A DNA stretch of 64,000 nucleotides from Frankia nepalensis (GTDB lineage: Bacteria > Actinomycetota > Actinomycetes > Frankiales > Frankiaceae). The stretch's first letter is position 1. Each line of letters starts with the position of its first letter. The DNA is taken from assembly GCF_016786325.1 (NCBI RefSeq), contig NZ_JADWYU010000204.1:1-64000 (forward strand), written 5' to 3'. Below are positions 1 through 9,378 of this stretch, piece by piece. Below the pieces are notes generated by a model. The model saw nothing but the letters and a program-made list of their open reading frames with translations. It searched no databases and was not told where the DNA came from. The position numbers and the translations under genes are program-made.

Positions 1-150
1 CCGGCAGACTGTCACTCCCCTCTGCGGCGAAAACGGGCAGGTAGCCACGGGTCGGCCAGACGACCGGCGACAGGCATTCTCCCCGGTCCCCCTGCATGGC
101 CCGGGCGACGGCCGGCGGTCGCCGCGGGTTCTCGCGGCGCGCGGACGGCT

Positions 151-1179
151 CTAGCCGCGGGTGATGACGGTCTTGCCGCGCAGCGCTGCCCACGTCCGTG
201 GCGCGGACTCCCAGTCGGCGACGGTTTCCACGGCTGGGCGCAGGTCCAGCCCGGCGGCGAGCAGATCGAGTGCCTGGGGAATGTCGGCACGGGCGTTGGC
301 GCGTCCGGTGACGAAACGGATGCCGTTGGTGTAGAGCTTGAGAATCGGTAGGGCGAGGGCGCCGCCGTAGTAGATGCCGGTGTCGGTGCAGACCCCGTAT
401 GGCCAGGTTGCTTTCAGCGTCGCGTCCAGGCTGGCCGGGTTGGCCGACGTGCTGACGGTGATCGGGTACGGCTCGGCCTTCGGGTCGGGCAGCTTGGCGT
501 CCACGGGGTTGGCGCCGAGTTTCTCGGCGGCGCCGAGGCGCCTCGGGTCGGTGTCGATGTAGTCGACATGGGCGCCCAGGGCGGCGGCGAACGCGGCGGC
601 GTACACCCCGATGGACAGCCCGCCGGTGACCAGGACGCGTCGGTCGATCTCGTCGAGGGCGGCGAGCTCGTCGGCGTAGGGGCCGACGGTGCGCCACCCG
701 TCGGGGATGTTGTCCGACAGCGACGCCACGGCGACGGGGTCCAGGAACGCTGGCAGCGGAATCAGCATGGCGTCGGCGTATGGCACCAGGACGAGGTCGG
801 CGAGGAACCCGCCGCCGTCGAGGCCGGCGATCGACCCCAGACCGTACATCGCCTGGGGTGGTACGGAGCGGCAGCTGCCCGTCACGCCGCGCCGGCACTC
901 GCGGCAGTGGCCGCAGCTGAGCTGGAACGGGACGATGACACGCTCGCCGGGCCGCACGGTGGTGACGGCCTCGCCGACCGCGACGACCTCGGCGACGCCC
1001 TCGTGGCCCTGGGCATAGCCGGCAGGCAGCGGTGCGCGGGACCGGGCCACCGCGACGTCGAGGTCGCAGCAGGCGACGGCGACGGGGCGCACGATCGCCT
1101 GCTCCGGCGCGGCGAGTTCGGGATCGGCGGCGTCGTGCCAGGTGTAGCTGCCGGGGGCGTCGTAGACGAGCTGGCGCAT
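151..1179 (-). CDS. Zinc-dependent alcohol dehydrogenase (MDR family)
   Basis: A 342-residue medium-chain dehydrogenase/reductase. The N-terminal GroES-like half has a GHE motif around residue 58 and the structural-zinc lobe CGHCRECRRGVTGSC. The Rossmann half starts near VLVTGGLSIGVYAAAFAAAL. The family oxidises alcohols or reduces aldehydes with NAD(P). The glycine-rich loop (GGLSIG) differs from the usual GxGxxG, so cofactor preference is unclear. The ATG is preceded by GAGGAA at good spacing. It lies divergent to a TetR gene with two palindromes between them, so TetR control is likely. The substrate cannot be told from sequence. Confidence 0.88.
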   Translation of the reverse strand: MRQLVYDAPGSYTWHDAADPELAAPEQAIVRPVAVACCDLDVAVARSRAPLPAGYAQGHEGVAEVVAVGEAVTTVRPGERVIVPFQLSCGHCRECRRGVTGSCRSVPPQAMYGLGSIAGLDGGGFLADLVLVPYADAMLIPLPAFLDPVAVASLSDNIPDGWRTVGPYADELAALDEIDRRVLVTGGLSIGVYAAAFAAALGAHVDYIDTDPRRLGAAEKLGANPVDAKLPDPKAEPYPITVSTSANPASLDATLKATWPYGVCTDTGIYYGGALALPILKLYTNGIRFVTGRANARADIPQALDLLAAGLDLRPAVETVADWESAPRTWAALRGKTVITRG

Positions 1180-1310
1180 GACTGTTCCTCGATTCGGTGA
1201 AGGAGCACGCCCATCCGCGGCGCGTCGACCTCGGCCAGACCGGCCGCGCGCCGCTTGGCCGCGTCCTCGACAGGCCTCTCCGTGCGACGCTCGGCACCGT
1301 CCAGTAGGTG

Positions 1311-1362
1311 TATGACGGTCGTTATAGTCGAGGTCGACGTTACGCTATGACGATCGTTATAG
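1311..1362. promoter_or_regulatory. Two matching palindromic operators, probable TetR sites
   Basis: TATGACGGTCGTTATAG (1311-1327) and CTATGACGATCGTTATAG (1345-1362) are two copies of one near-perfect palindrome in the divergent dehydrogenase/TetR promoter. The second ends 16 bp before the TetR ATG. Centre-to-centre spacing is about 34 bp, roughly three helical turns. The spacing and symmetry suit a pair of TetR dimers repressing both directions. Binding is inferred; the repeats are seen directly. Confidence 0.8.
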
Positions 1363-1378
1363 CCAGGAAAGGATCAGG

Positions 1379-1963
1379 ATGGCCGAGCCAGGCCCGACGC
1401 CACGCCAGCGGATCGTCGCGGGAGCGGCCGATATGATCCGGCGCCGCGGCCTCAACGCCACCAGCATCCGCGAGGTCGCCCGGCACGCCCAGACACCGTT
1501 GGGCTCCACCTATCACTATTTCCCCGGAGGTAAGCAGCAGCTGGCTGTCGAAGCGGTTCGCCTCACGGGTGACACCGTGGCCGCGATGCTGCGCGCGATG
1601 CTGCGCGCCGGGCCGGTCGATGGCCTGCGCGCCTTCCTCGCCCTCTGGCGCGAGATTCTCACCAGCACGGATTTCCAGGCCGGGTGCCCCGTCCTCGCCG
1701 TCTCGATCGAGGAGCCCGCCGACGACACGCGACCGGCCATCGTCGCCGCGGCGGCGGAGGTGTTCGGCGGCTGGGAGACGCAGCTCGCCGAGGCGATGCG
1801 GCTCCACGGCGCCGACCCGGCCACGGCCGCGTCGCTCGCGACCCTCGTCATCGCGGCGATCGAAGGGGCGGTCGCCATGTGCCGGGCCCAACGCACCACA
1901 CGACCGCTCGACCGCGTCGCCGCGCAGCTCGAAACACTGGTGGCCGCGGCGGTCGGCAACTGA
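1379..1963 (+). CDS. TetR-family regulator, LmrA/YxaF-like
   Basis: A 194-residue repressor. The helix-turn-helix spans about residues 10-55 (ATSIREVARHAQTPLGSTYHYF). The ligand domain contains GCPVLAVSIE, typical of the LmrA/YxaF-like C-terminal type whose members sense hydrophobic compounds and control detoxification genes. The start is supported by AGGAAAGGA just upstream. The two palindromes in its promoter suggest autoregulation together with control of the divergent alcohol dehydrogenase. Confidence 0.9.
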   Translation: MAEPGPTPRQRIVAGAADMIRRRGLNATSIREVARHAQTPLGSTYHYFPGGKQQLAVEAVRLTGDTVAAMLRAMLRAGPVDGLRAFLALWREILTSTDFQAGCPVLAVSIEEPADDTRPAIVAAAAEVFGGWETQLAEAMRLHGADPATAASLATLVIAAIEGAVAMCRAQRTTRPLDRVAAQLETLVAAAVGN

Positions 1964-2154
1964 AGGCCCCACGACTTCTCCCCGCACCTGACGACCAGGA
2001 AGGACAGCCGGGTCGGCGACTGGGCCGCGAAGAGCAACACTGGTGAAGCCGGGCACGTCGGGGTTCCTGAGGCCCGGTACCGGTCGGGCGGAGTCCGAGT
2101 GGCTGGGACGTCCGCGGGTGCCACCGGTCCGCGCGCCATCCAGGTGGGGGTGAC

Positions 2155-4857
2155 ATGAGCCGGGTCGGCGAGCCGGTCAGACGTCTGCTGCGCGCGCATG
2201 CCCGGCCGCTCGACAACGGGCTCGCGCCCGGCCTGCGGGCTCGAAGCCTGATACGGCTCACCGCCTGGGGGCTGACGACCGCCGACGGAGGACTCGGCTG
2301 GCGCGGCACCTGGGCGGCGGGGGCGCTCACCCGGGCCACTGTCCAGGACGGCGACCCCGGAGCGGCCTCCGCGCTCGCGGCACTGCTGACAGTCGCGTGG
2401 CCCGGCCACGAGTTGGCGGTGGCGGCCACCCGGGCGCTGACGGCGGCACTGGAGGCGCCCGCTGACCCGCGCCGGGCGGTCGGCGGCGCGGCGGCGCGGG
2501 AGCTCATCATCGAGGTGCTCGCCGATCACTGGACGCTGGCCAGGTCTCCGGCGCTGCTCGCGCTGCTCGAGTCAGCGGCGGGGCCGGCGCAGGGATCAGC
2601 CCGCGCGTTCCCGGACACCGGGGAGGCGGCGCGGGTCCCGCTCCTGCTCCTGCTGGCGGCGTCGGACCGGGCGAGCCCGCTTTCCGGCATCATCCCCGCC
2701 AGCCATCCAGCACCCCTGGTGGAGGCGTTGGACGACCCGGACGGCCAGGTCCGGGCGGCCGCCGCCGACCTGCTACGGGCAACCACCGCGCCGGACGCGA
2801 TGGACGCGCTCGCCGCCGCGTGGCTGGCCGACCCGGACGACACCCGCATGGCACTGCTCATCGCGAATCCGACACTCCCAGGCGCGCCCGCCGCGTGGCT
2901 GGCCGTCGCCGCGCTCCAGCGCCGCCACGAGGCGGTCGCCGAGTTCGGCGCGTATGCGGTGCCCGCCTTGCTGGGGCAGCTGCGCTCCGCGCCGGCCGCG
3001 CTCGCGGCCGCCATCGGCGAGGCGTTGCGATCGCTCACCGACCCGGCCGCCCGGGAACGCGTCTGCGCCCTGGCGGCCGCTGGCGACTCCGAGGCGATGG
3101 CCGTCGCCCTCGACGCCGGCTACCTGCCCGTGGCCGAGCCCGACCGGGCCGCGTTTCTGATCGCCACCGGCCAGTGGGACCGCTACCACGCGCTCGACAT
3201 CGACGGCCGGCTCGCCCGCCTTGCCTACAGCCTCGCCCGCCCGGAGCTTCAGGCCCGCCTCCGAGACACCGCCCGCGGCGCCGGGCGCCCTGACATCCTG
3301 CGGGCGATGCTCACCGGAGCCCCCGGAGCCCTCACCAGGACGGCCGCCACGACGAGCACCAGCCACCCCGCGGACGCGTCCCGGGCGCCGACGCCCGCCG
3401 AGGCGGCGGACCTCGCCCGCGCGTTGATCGCCGCCGGCCGGCACGGCGACCTGTGGAACCTCGCGCGCGCCGGCCTGCCGTTCGTCGGGTCGCTGGTCGC
3501 CGTCGCCCGGCTGCGCGCCGCCGGCTGGTCCCCGAGCGAAGCCGACGAGGCCGAGGTCTTCGGGATGCTGGTCCGTGCCTGCCAGCCTCCCGCGGAAGGC
3601 TCGACCGGCGAGCCCCGGCCGGGACCGGACCACCTGTCCGTGCTGCCGCCGGCGCTGCGGCCCCTCAGCACCTTCGACACGGGGGTCGTCTATCCGGGTT
3701 ACCCGCTCGCCCTGGTCCTGGCCGCCGACAGCGCCGAACTGACCATCGCCAGTCGACTGATGACCAAGGGACACGCGGTCAGCCGATGGGACGTGGTCAC
3801 CGGGCAGCGGCTGTGGGCGGTGAACCAGCTCAACGTTCTGCGCCTGTTCCACAGCACGGGTGGCGAGGTGTTCGCCTTCCAGGGCAGCGGCCGCGGGGAG
3901 GTCGACGGGCACCTGGTCGTTCTCGATGGCACGAGCCGCCGTGTGGTGTCCAGCCCGCTCGACGTCGCCGCGGCCGTCCCCGGCCCGAACGGCACCGCGG
4001 TCATCGTGGATACGTCCGGCCGGGTGACGACCTGGTCGCGCGACGGCGACGTGGTCAACCCGGGACACCAGGCCGACCAGTTCTGGGAAGGCGGGCGGTG
4101 GGGAGTCAAGGCCGCGCTGTCGGCGGCCGGGAGAGTGCTCTGCCTACTGGACCAGAACTGCGGAATTTCAGGCAGGGTGGTGTTCGACGGACCCCCCGGT
4201 CCCGGAAGGCAGGTCTTTCTCTACGACCTGCGGGACGGCGGGCCGCCGCTGGCCGGCACCGTTCCGGCCAGGTCGAAGGAGGTCGCGTTCACGCCCGACG
4301 GCGTGGAGGTCCTGTTCCTCGCCGACCACGTCCTGCCTGACCTCGATCCTCCCGTCCACCGGAACACCGGCCTGGTGCGGTATCCGGTCAACCGCCGGCC
4401 AGACCAGGCCGACGCCGTCCGCTGGCCCGACGCCGAGAAGCCGGTCACCGCGTTCGCCGTCGTGGAACAACATGGCGTCGTGGTCATCTCCCGCGAACAC
4501 CGCGTCGAGGTGCGCTCCTGGCCAGGTGGCGAGCTGGTGGACCAGGTCAGGGCCGAGCACGTCGACACACTCACGGTCTCTCCGGACGGCGGCCTGCTCT
4601 CCGCCGGGTCGTCCGGCCGGTTCTCGAACTGGGCGCTGTTCCCAGCCGTCATCTGGCGGCCCCTGTCGGAGGCGAAACCGTCCGACCTCACCGGCGTCGA
4701 GAGCTGGCTCGCCCAGCCGGCCGGCGACCGGCATCGTGTCCACCTGGAGGCGCTGGCCGCTCTCCTGCGTCACCGGTTCCGGCACGAGGTGCAGGTCGGC
4801 GACGCCCCGCGGGCCCGTGTCACCGACCCGCGCGACATCCAGCTGGACGAATCATGA
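2155..4857 (+). CDS. Large HEAT-like solenoid plus beta-propeller protein, function unknown
   Basis: A 900-residue soluble protein with no signal peptide or membrane segment. Residues about 1-430 are alanine/leucine-rich helical repeats of HEAT/armadillo style (e.g. LVEALDDPDGQVRAAAADLL). Residues about 515-850 show WD40/propeller-like strands (e.g. VSRWDVVTGQRLWAV, TLTVSPDGGLLSAGSSG). No catalytic motif is visible. Such pairings usually act as scaffolds, and NTPase-linked actinobacterial proteins sometimes carry them, but I cannot name a partner. It stands alone after a weak AGGTGGGGG ribosome site, with 266 bp of non-coding DNA after it. Confidence 0.75.
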   Translation: MSRVGEPVRRLLRAHARPLDNGLAPGLRARSLIRLTAWGLTTADGGLGWRGTWAAGALTRATVQDGDPGAASALAALLTVAWPGHELAVAATRALTAALEAPADPRRAVGGAAARELIIEVLADHWTLARSPALLALLESAAGPAQGSARAFPDTGEAARVPLLLLLAASDRASPLSGIIPASHPAPLVEALDDPDGQVRAAAADLLRATTAPDAMDALAAAWLADPDDTRMALLIANPTLPGAPAAWLAVAALQRRHEAVAEFGAYAVPALLGQLRSAPAALAAAIGEALRSLTDPAARERVCALAAAGDSEAMAVALDAGYLPVAEPDRAAFLIATGQWDRYHALDIDGRLARLAYSLARPELQARLRDTARGAGRPDILRAMLTGAPGALTRTAATTSTSHPADASRAPTPAEAADLARALIAAGRHGDLWNLARAGLPFVGSLVAVARLRAAGWSPSEADEAEVFGMLVRACQPPAEGSTGEPRPGPDHLSVLPPALRPLSTFDTGVVYPGYPLALVLAADSAELTIASRLMTKGHAVSRWDVVTGQRLWAVNQLNVLRLFHSTGGEVFAFQGSGRGEVDGHLVVLDGTSRRVVSSPLDVAAAVPGPNGTAVIVDTSGRVTTWSRDGDVVNPGHQADQFWEGGRWGVKAALSAAGRVLCLLDQNCGISGRVVFDGPPGPGRQVFLYDLRDGGPPLAGTVPARSKEVAFTPDGVEVLFLADHVLPDLDPPVHRNTGLVRYPVNRRPDQADAVRWPDAEKPVTAFAVVEQHGVVVISREHRVEVRSWPGGELVDQVRAEHVDTLTVSPDGGLLSAGSSGRFSNWALFPAVIWRPLSEAKPSDLTGVESWLAQPAGDRHRVHLEALAALLRHRFRHEVQVGDAPRARVTDPRDIQLDES

Positions 4858-5124
4858 TGCAGACCGACGCCTTGGAGCGGTAGGCGCTCCGCCGCCCCGG
4901 CAGGTCATCCCCGCGGGCGCAAACCAGAACGCGCTCGCCAACGACGTCACCCGCCACCACAGGCTGACCACGAGTACGGGTCTCGACAGGTGAACGCGTC
5001 GCCCCTGTCGGGGATCAGCCGGTCCAGTATGGTCTGCGTCGTGGTCGATCTGATCGTGACGCGGGCGCGTGCCGTCTTCGAGCCTTCGTCACGAGGGCTG
5101 ACGGAGCGGAAGGGATGAGCGTCG

Positions 5125-6006
5125 GTGGCAGAGAGCGGCGTCACGGGTAAAAAGCCCTGGAATTTCGAATCGGTCGTGGCCGGCGACGAGTTCCGAGCTG
5201 GCGGCACGCCGATCGAACTGCGTACCGACGCGCCGCATTCGGCCCGCATGCACGACTACTATCTGGGTGGTAAGGACAACTATGCGCCGGACCGCGAGGC
5301 CGCCGAACAGTTCCTGAAAGTGTATCCGGACATCGCTCTCACGATACAGGAGAACCGTGCTTTCCTGCGACGGGTGACCCGTTTCGCCGCGAACTCGGGT
5401 GTCCGCCAGTTCCTCGACGTAGGATCGGGCATTCCCACCAGCCCGAGCATGCACGAGGTGGCTCAGAGCGTCGCGCGGGAGTGCCGGGTCATTTATGTCG
5501 ACAACGACCCGGTCGTGCTCGCCCACGCGCGAGCCCTGCTGGCCAGCGCACCGGAAGGCCGCGCGGAGCTGCTGGACGCGGACCTGCGTGAACCAGAGAA
5601 GATCTTCGCTTCTGCCGTCGTTCGCGACACCTTCGACCTCACCCAGCCCGTCGCGCTCTCGATGGCCGCGGTCCTGCATTTCATTCCCGACTCCGACGAC
5701 CCCTACGGTCTCGTCCGCCGGTATCTGGACGCGCTCCCCGGCGGTGGTCTTCTTACGATAACCCACGGCAATCCGGAGGCCTCGCCAGAGAAGTCGGAAC
5801 AGGGTGCCCAGGTCTACCGGCAGCGCGGGTTCAAGGTGTGCGTGCGTTCCCTCCCAGCGGTCGAGCGATTCTTCGACGGTCTGCACCTGGTCGACCCGGG
5901 TTTCGTGTATGTACACCGCTGGCGCCCGGAAAGTTTAGCCGAGGCCGAACTGGCCGACTCCCACGCCAACCTCTGCGGAGGAGTGGCGCGGCTCCCCGTT
6001 AGCTGA
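5125..6006 (+). CDS. SAM-dependent methyltransferase, DUF574 / Methyltransf_19 type
   Basis: A 293-residue protein with the family hallmark HSARMHDYYLGGKDNYAPDR near residue 45, then the SAM-binding strand-loop FLDVGSGIPTSPSMHE (about 95-110) and the acidic strand VIYVDNDPVVLAHAR. These proteins are greatly expanded in actinomycetes and their substrates are mostly unknown. The GTG start follows GGAAGGGA. It is monocistronic here, with no adjacent biosynthetic genes. Confidence 0.92.
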   Translation: MAESGVTGKKPWNFESVVAGDEFRAGGTPIELRTDAPHSARMHDYYLGGKDNYAPDREAAEQFLKVYPDIALTIQENRAFLRRVTRFAANSGVRQFLDVGSGIPTSPSMHEVAQSVARECRVIYVDNDPVVLAHARALLASAPEGRAELLDADLREPEKIFASAVVRDTFDLTQPVALSMAAVLHFIPDSDDPYGLVRRYLDALPGGGLLTITHGNPEASPEKSEQGAQVYRQRGFKVCVRSLPAVERFFDGLHLVDPGFVYVHRWRPESLAEAELADSHANLCGGVARLPVS

Positions 6007-6259
6007 CCCGGTGGCTGCCGAAAATGTCATCGCCCTGCTCGGACGGTCTCGGATGTGCTCCGATAGATGTCAAGCGACCAGTACTGATCGTTCGTCGACT
6101 CGCAAGTTGAGCTCGGAGGCGGGCCTGGAGGCGGCAGCAGACGCCAGCATGAAAGCCCTGGGCTAGACCGTCCGCTGTTCTGGCGGCATGGCCACCGCTG
6201 CGCTCGTTGTTACATGGCGATCTTGAATCGCCTGCCCGCCTGCCTGGGAGCCGCTGCCG

Positions 6260-6442
6260 GACTGGGGGAACGTCACACGGCGGGTGCCATCGATCACCAT
6301 GTGCTCCGAGTTGACGCCGCACTCCGGTGACCGGCGGGTGGAGCTGCGCCACCCGGGCTTCACCGCCCGCACAACCGGTGATGTGGTCGCCTGGCTGCCC
6401 GACGAGCGGGTGCTGTTCACCGGTGACCTGATCTTCACCTGA
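6260..6442 (+). pseudogene. Relic of a metallo-beta-lactamase-fold hydrolase
   Basis: An open frame with no start matches the middle of MBL-fold proteins: DRRVELRHPGF, then TTGDVVAWLPDERVLFTGDL, which in the family carries the metal-site aspartate and the strand after it. It ends in TGA straight after LIFT. The HxHxDH motif and the C-terminal third are absent, so it cannot be active. It lies between the methyltransferase and the P450. Confidence 0.8.
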
Positions 6443-6514
6443 TCTCCTCCGGTGGGTCACGGAGGTCGTTCTACAGTGGGCTCCGACCGTGGCGGGTGTG
6501 GAGGAGGACCACGA

Positions 6515-7696
6515 TTGGAGATTGACTTCGCCGATCCGGGGTTCCTGCGGGACCCATACCCGACGCTCGCCCGGCTGCGGGAGCACGCCCCGGTGAGTTG
6601 GCACGCCGGCACGGGCCGGTGGCTGGCGGCGAGCCACGCCGCGGTGGGCGCGGTGCTGCGCGACCGCCGCCTCGGCCGGCTGTGGCGGGACAAGGAGCCC
6701 GCGGCTTTCTTCGCGCCCTTCAACCTGCTGCACCGCAACCAGATGATGGAGAACGAGCCACCGGCGCATACCCGGCTGCGGTCGCTGGTCGCGCAGGCGT
6801 TCAGCCGCGGCCACGTCGAACGCCTGCGGCCGGCGGTGGCGGCCGAGGCCACGGCGCTGCTGGCCGCGGCCGGGCCCGACTTCGACCTGCTCGCCGACGT
6901 CGCCGAGCCGCTCGCCGTCACGGTCATCGCCGAACTGCTCGGCGTGCCCCGCGAGGACCGGCACCGGCTGCGGCCGTGGTCGGCCGCGATCGTGCGGATG
7001 TACGAGGTGGCGCCGTCACCCGCTACCGAGGCCGCGGCGGTCACGGCCGCCGGCGAGTTCGCGGGCTACCTGCGCACGCTGGCCGCGCGCCGCCGCGACG
7101 ACCCGCGCGACGACCTGATCAGCCACCTGGTGGCCGCGCGCGACGGCACCGACCGTCTGTCCGCCGACGAGCTGGTCGCCTCGGCGATCCTGCTGCTCAA
7201 CGCCGGCCATGAGGCCTCGGTGAACGCACTCGGCGGCGGAGTGGTGGCCCTGCTGCGGCATCCAGACCAGCTGGCCCGGCTGCGCGCCGACCGTAGGCTC
7301 ATCCCGGCCGCGGTCGAGGAGATGATCCGCTACGACCCGCCGCTGCACCTGTTCATCCGCACCGCCACCGCGGACGTCACGGTCGCCGGCGTCACGATCC
7401 CGGCCGGGGCCGAGGTGGCCGCGCTGCTCGGCGCCGCCAACCGCGACCCCGCGGTCTTCGCCGACCCGGACTCCTTCGACGCCGGCCGCGACCCCAACCC
7501 CCATGTGGGCTTCGGTGCCGGCCTGCACTTCTGCCTCGGCGCGCCGCTGGCCCGCATCGAGCTGCAGGCAGCCCTGGCCGCGCTCCTCGACCACGCCCCG
7601 ACCTGGGCGCTGGCCGCCGAACCGGTCCAGCGCCCCACCTTCGTCCTGCGCGGCTACACCGCCGTCCTGTTGACCCAGCCACCAGCACGTACCTGA
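6515..7696 (+). CDS. Cytochrome P450
   Basis: A bacterial class-I P450 of 393 residues from the TTG at 6515, which has GAGGAGG at 6501-6507. An in-frame GTG at 6452 would add 21 residues but has no ribosome site. Visible motifs are the I-helix NAGHEAS (the usual acid-alcohol pair is E-A-S rather than D/E-T), the K-helix EEMIR, and the haem loop FGAGLHFCLG with Cys340 as haem ligand. The family hydroxylates small hydrophobic substrates using a ferredoxin partner; none is encoded nearby. The gene sits between relics on both sides. Confidence 0.92.
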   Translation: MEIDFADPGFLRDPYPTLARLREHAPVSWHAGTGRWLAASHAAVGAVLRDRRLGRLWRDKEPAAFFAPFNLLHRNQMMENEPPAHTRLRSLVAQAFSRGHVERLRPAVAAEATALLAAAGPDFDLLADVAEPLAVTVIAELLGVPREDRHRLRPWSAAIVRMYEVAPSPATEAAAVTAAGEFAGYLRTLAARRRDDPRDDLISHLVAARDGTDRLSADELVASAILLLNAGHEASVNALGGGVVALLRHPDQLARLRADRRLIPAAVEEMIRYDPPLHLFIRTATADVTVAGVTIPAGAEVAALLGAANRDPAVFADPDSFDAGRDPNPHVGFGAGLHFCLGAPLARIELQAALAALLDHAPTWALAAEPVQRPTFVLRGYTAVLLTQPPART

Positions 7697-7714
7697 ACCT
7701 GCACTTGCCGAATC

Positions 7715-8081
7715 CTCACAGGCGAACAGGTCCGCGCTGTCGTCATGGCGTTCCAACAGCGCCACGACCACAGCCAGCACCTCCGGGTCGGCAACCGCCT
7801 GCACGCGTCGCCGGCCACTTTGGCGGGATAGTCGAAGATGATCTGGTCGCCGTCGATCTCCACATGCTCGCGCCGCATCGTCGTCAGACCGTAGGAGTCG
7901 TTGCGATCGGCATACTCCTCACCGCCGATGCGGAAGAATCCGACATCGAGCAAGCGCGCCGCGGCCGCCAGCACCCGCTCCCGGCTCAGCGTCGGCGCCC
8001 GCAGGTCCTTCTCGATCCGCTCCCGCAGCCGGGGCAACCGGGCCGCCACCTTCTTGGCCCACAATTTCTCGCTGGTCGCGG
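7715..8081 (-). pseudogene. Internal fragment of DNA topoisomerase IB, frameshifted
   Basis: The minus strand reads VAARLPRLRERIEKDL, then LLDVGFFRIGGEEYADRNDS and YGLTTMRREHV: the N-terminal/core boundary of poxvirus-type topoisomerase IB, which relaxes supercoils by a tyrosine intermediate. Near 7800 the frame changes and continues as VQAVADPEVLAVVVALLERH, ending around LFAC. The catalytic Arg/Lys/His/Tyr region and the true N-terminus are missing. The fragment is fused in frame to a YciI relic upstream. Confidence 0.82.
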
Positions 8082-8284
8082 CGTCGCAGAGCATGATCGC
8101 GAAGCCGCGGACGTTCTCGTCACGTCCGCGTGACGGGCCAGCGGCGAGCAGCAGGCCCCGCGAGTTCATGTCGGCCATGTCCGCGAAGTGTGCGTCTCGG
8201 ACACGCGTTTCCTCCTCGGGGGCCAGCGGCCGGATAGCCGTCCGGGCGCACCAAGGTGACGAGCGTGTAGCTGGTGAGCTTCAT
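8082..8284 (-). pseudogene. YciI-like protein relic with one frameshift
   Basis: The start MKLTSYTLVTLVRPDGYPA and the later segments PEEETRVRDAHFADM and GLLLAAGPSRGRDENVRGFA fit a YciI-family dimeric alpha-beta barrel protein of about 95 residues. The two parts lie in different frames, joined at the G5 run at 8218-8222, where one base has been gained or lost. The C-terminal third is replaced by topoisomerase IB sequence. The ATG overlaps the stop of the upstream SRPBCC relic (ATGA), showing that they once formed a coupled operon. Confidence 0.78.
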
Positions 8285-8391
8285 CGGGCGCCGACCAGCG
8301 GGGCTCCGGTCTCGACGAATGTCTTCAGGCCGCCCAGCGCGAACATCCAGCCCGGTCTCGTCCGGGCTGTCCTCGCCGAGGTCGCCATCAT
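8281..8391 (-). pseudogene. C-terminal relic of an SRPBCC (AHSA1-like) protein
   Basis: The 36-codon frame ends PGWMFALGGLKTFVETGAPL and VGAR, the typical last helix of AHSA1-like SRPBCC proteins, which bind hydrophobic ligands in a helix-grip cavity. The rest of the domain is not recognisable upstream. An AGGAGG lies just before the two ATG codons at 8386-8391, so a short peptide could still be made, but I regard it as a fragment. Confidence 0.65.
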
Positions 8392-8571
8392 GTCCTCCTG
8401 CTGTGGTGCTCGGGCCAGCGCGGACGACATTATCATCAGCCGGACTCATGGCCGCGTGCGAGTCACCTTCTAAGGGCCTCGCGGAAGGTGCCTTGTTATG
8501 AAGCTTTCTTTGTCTATTTGCTGACGATCAAAGTTGTGACCAGCGCAGATGCCCGGCGGTGAATCCCGAGG

Positions 8572-9048
8572 CTAGAGGTGAAGTGGGCGAATCGGTGCGC
8601 CTACCAGGGTCGGGTCGGTCTTCCAGTCGGCGTCGGGGACGTCGATGTACAGCTCGATCTCATTCCCGTCCGGGTCGTGGATGTAGAGGCTGTGGGTGAC
8701 GGTGTGGTCGGACGCGCCGGCGATCGTCACACCGGCCGCGGTGATGTGGGCGAGTGCCTCGCGCAGCTCGTCGTCGTTGTCGCCGACTTTGAGCCCGAAG
8801 TGGTACATCCCGACGCGGCGTCCGGCTGGAATCGGCTTTGCGTTCTCGCCCACTTCGATGAGCAGCAGCTCGTGGTGTGTCCTCGGGCCGGCCGAGAACG
8901 CCGCGGCCGGGATGCGGCGCGAAGCCGGCGCCGGGGCCAAGGGGTCGGGCAGGACTTGGCGCCAGCCCAGGACGTCCCGGTAGAAGGCGGCCGACCGGTC
9001 GATGTCCCTCACGTACAGGACGAGATGTCCGAGTTCCTTGATCTTCAT
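8572..9048 (-). CDS. VOC-family (glyoxalase/extradiol dioxygenase fold) protein
   Basis: A 158-residue protein with two beta-alpha-beta-beta-beta modules. Candidate metal ligands are the histidine in LGHLVLYVRDID, the histidine in GMYHFGLKVGD and the glutamate in DGNEIELYIDVPDADW, the arrangement found in single-chain extradiol dioxygenases and glyoxalases. The last segment is like that of small catechol-2,3-dioxygenase-type proteins. AGGAGA precedes the ATG. The substrate is unknown; there is no operon partner on its strand. Confidence 0.85.
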   Translation of the reverse strand: MKIKELGHLVLYVRDIDRSAAFYRDVLGWRQVLPDPLAPAPASRRIPAAAFSAGPRTHHELLLIEVGENAKPIPAGRRVGMYHFGLKVGDNDDELREALAHITAAGVTIAGASDHTVTHSLYIHDPDGNEIELYIDVPDADWKTDPTLVGAPIRPLHL

Positions 9049-9378
9049 GTCAGGTCTCCTGACGGTTCAAGTGGCCGAGTGATCCGTTTACCAGCGGACT
9101 GGGAGAAGCGGGCACACCATGCGCTGACGTCCGCGGTGGCGGGGATCCGCACCAGGAAGCTGTCGCGCTCGTGTCCGACCTCATGGCGGACGCTGACAGG
9201 ACGACGGGGAAAGGGCGCCGGCGCCATCTGTGATGGAAGATCTCTGCGGCCCTGCCGGGTGGACTCCGGCTGGTACCCGCGCCGTTTCGTTGTGGGTGGG
9301 TACCAGCCGGGTCGGCGGCCGCTTCGGTGTGTATCCCCGGACGTTCTGGTCAGCGGCAGCGGTCGGTGCGTTGTGCTG

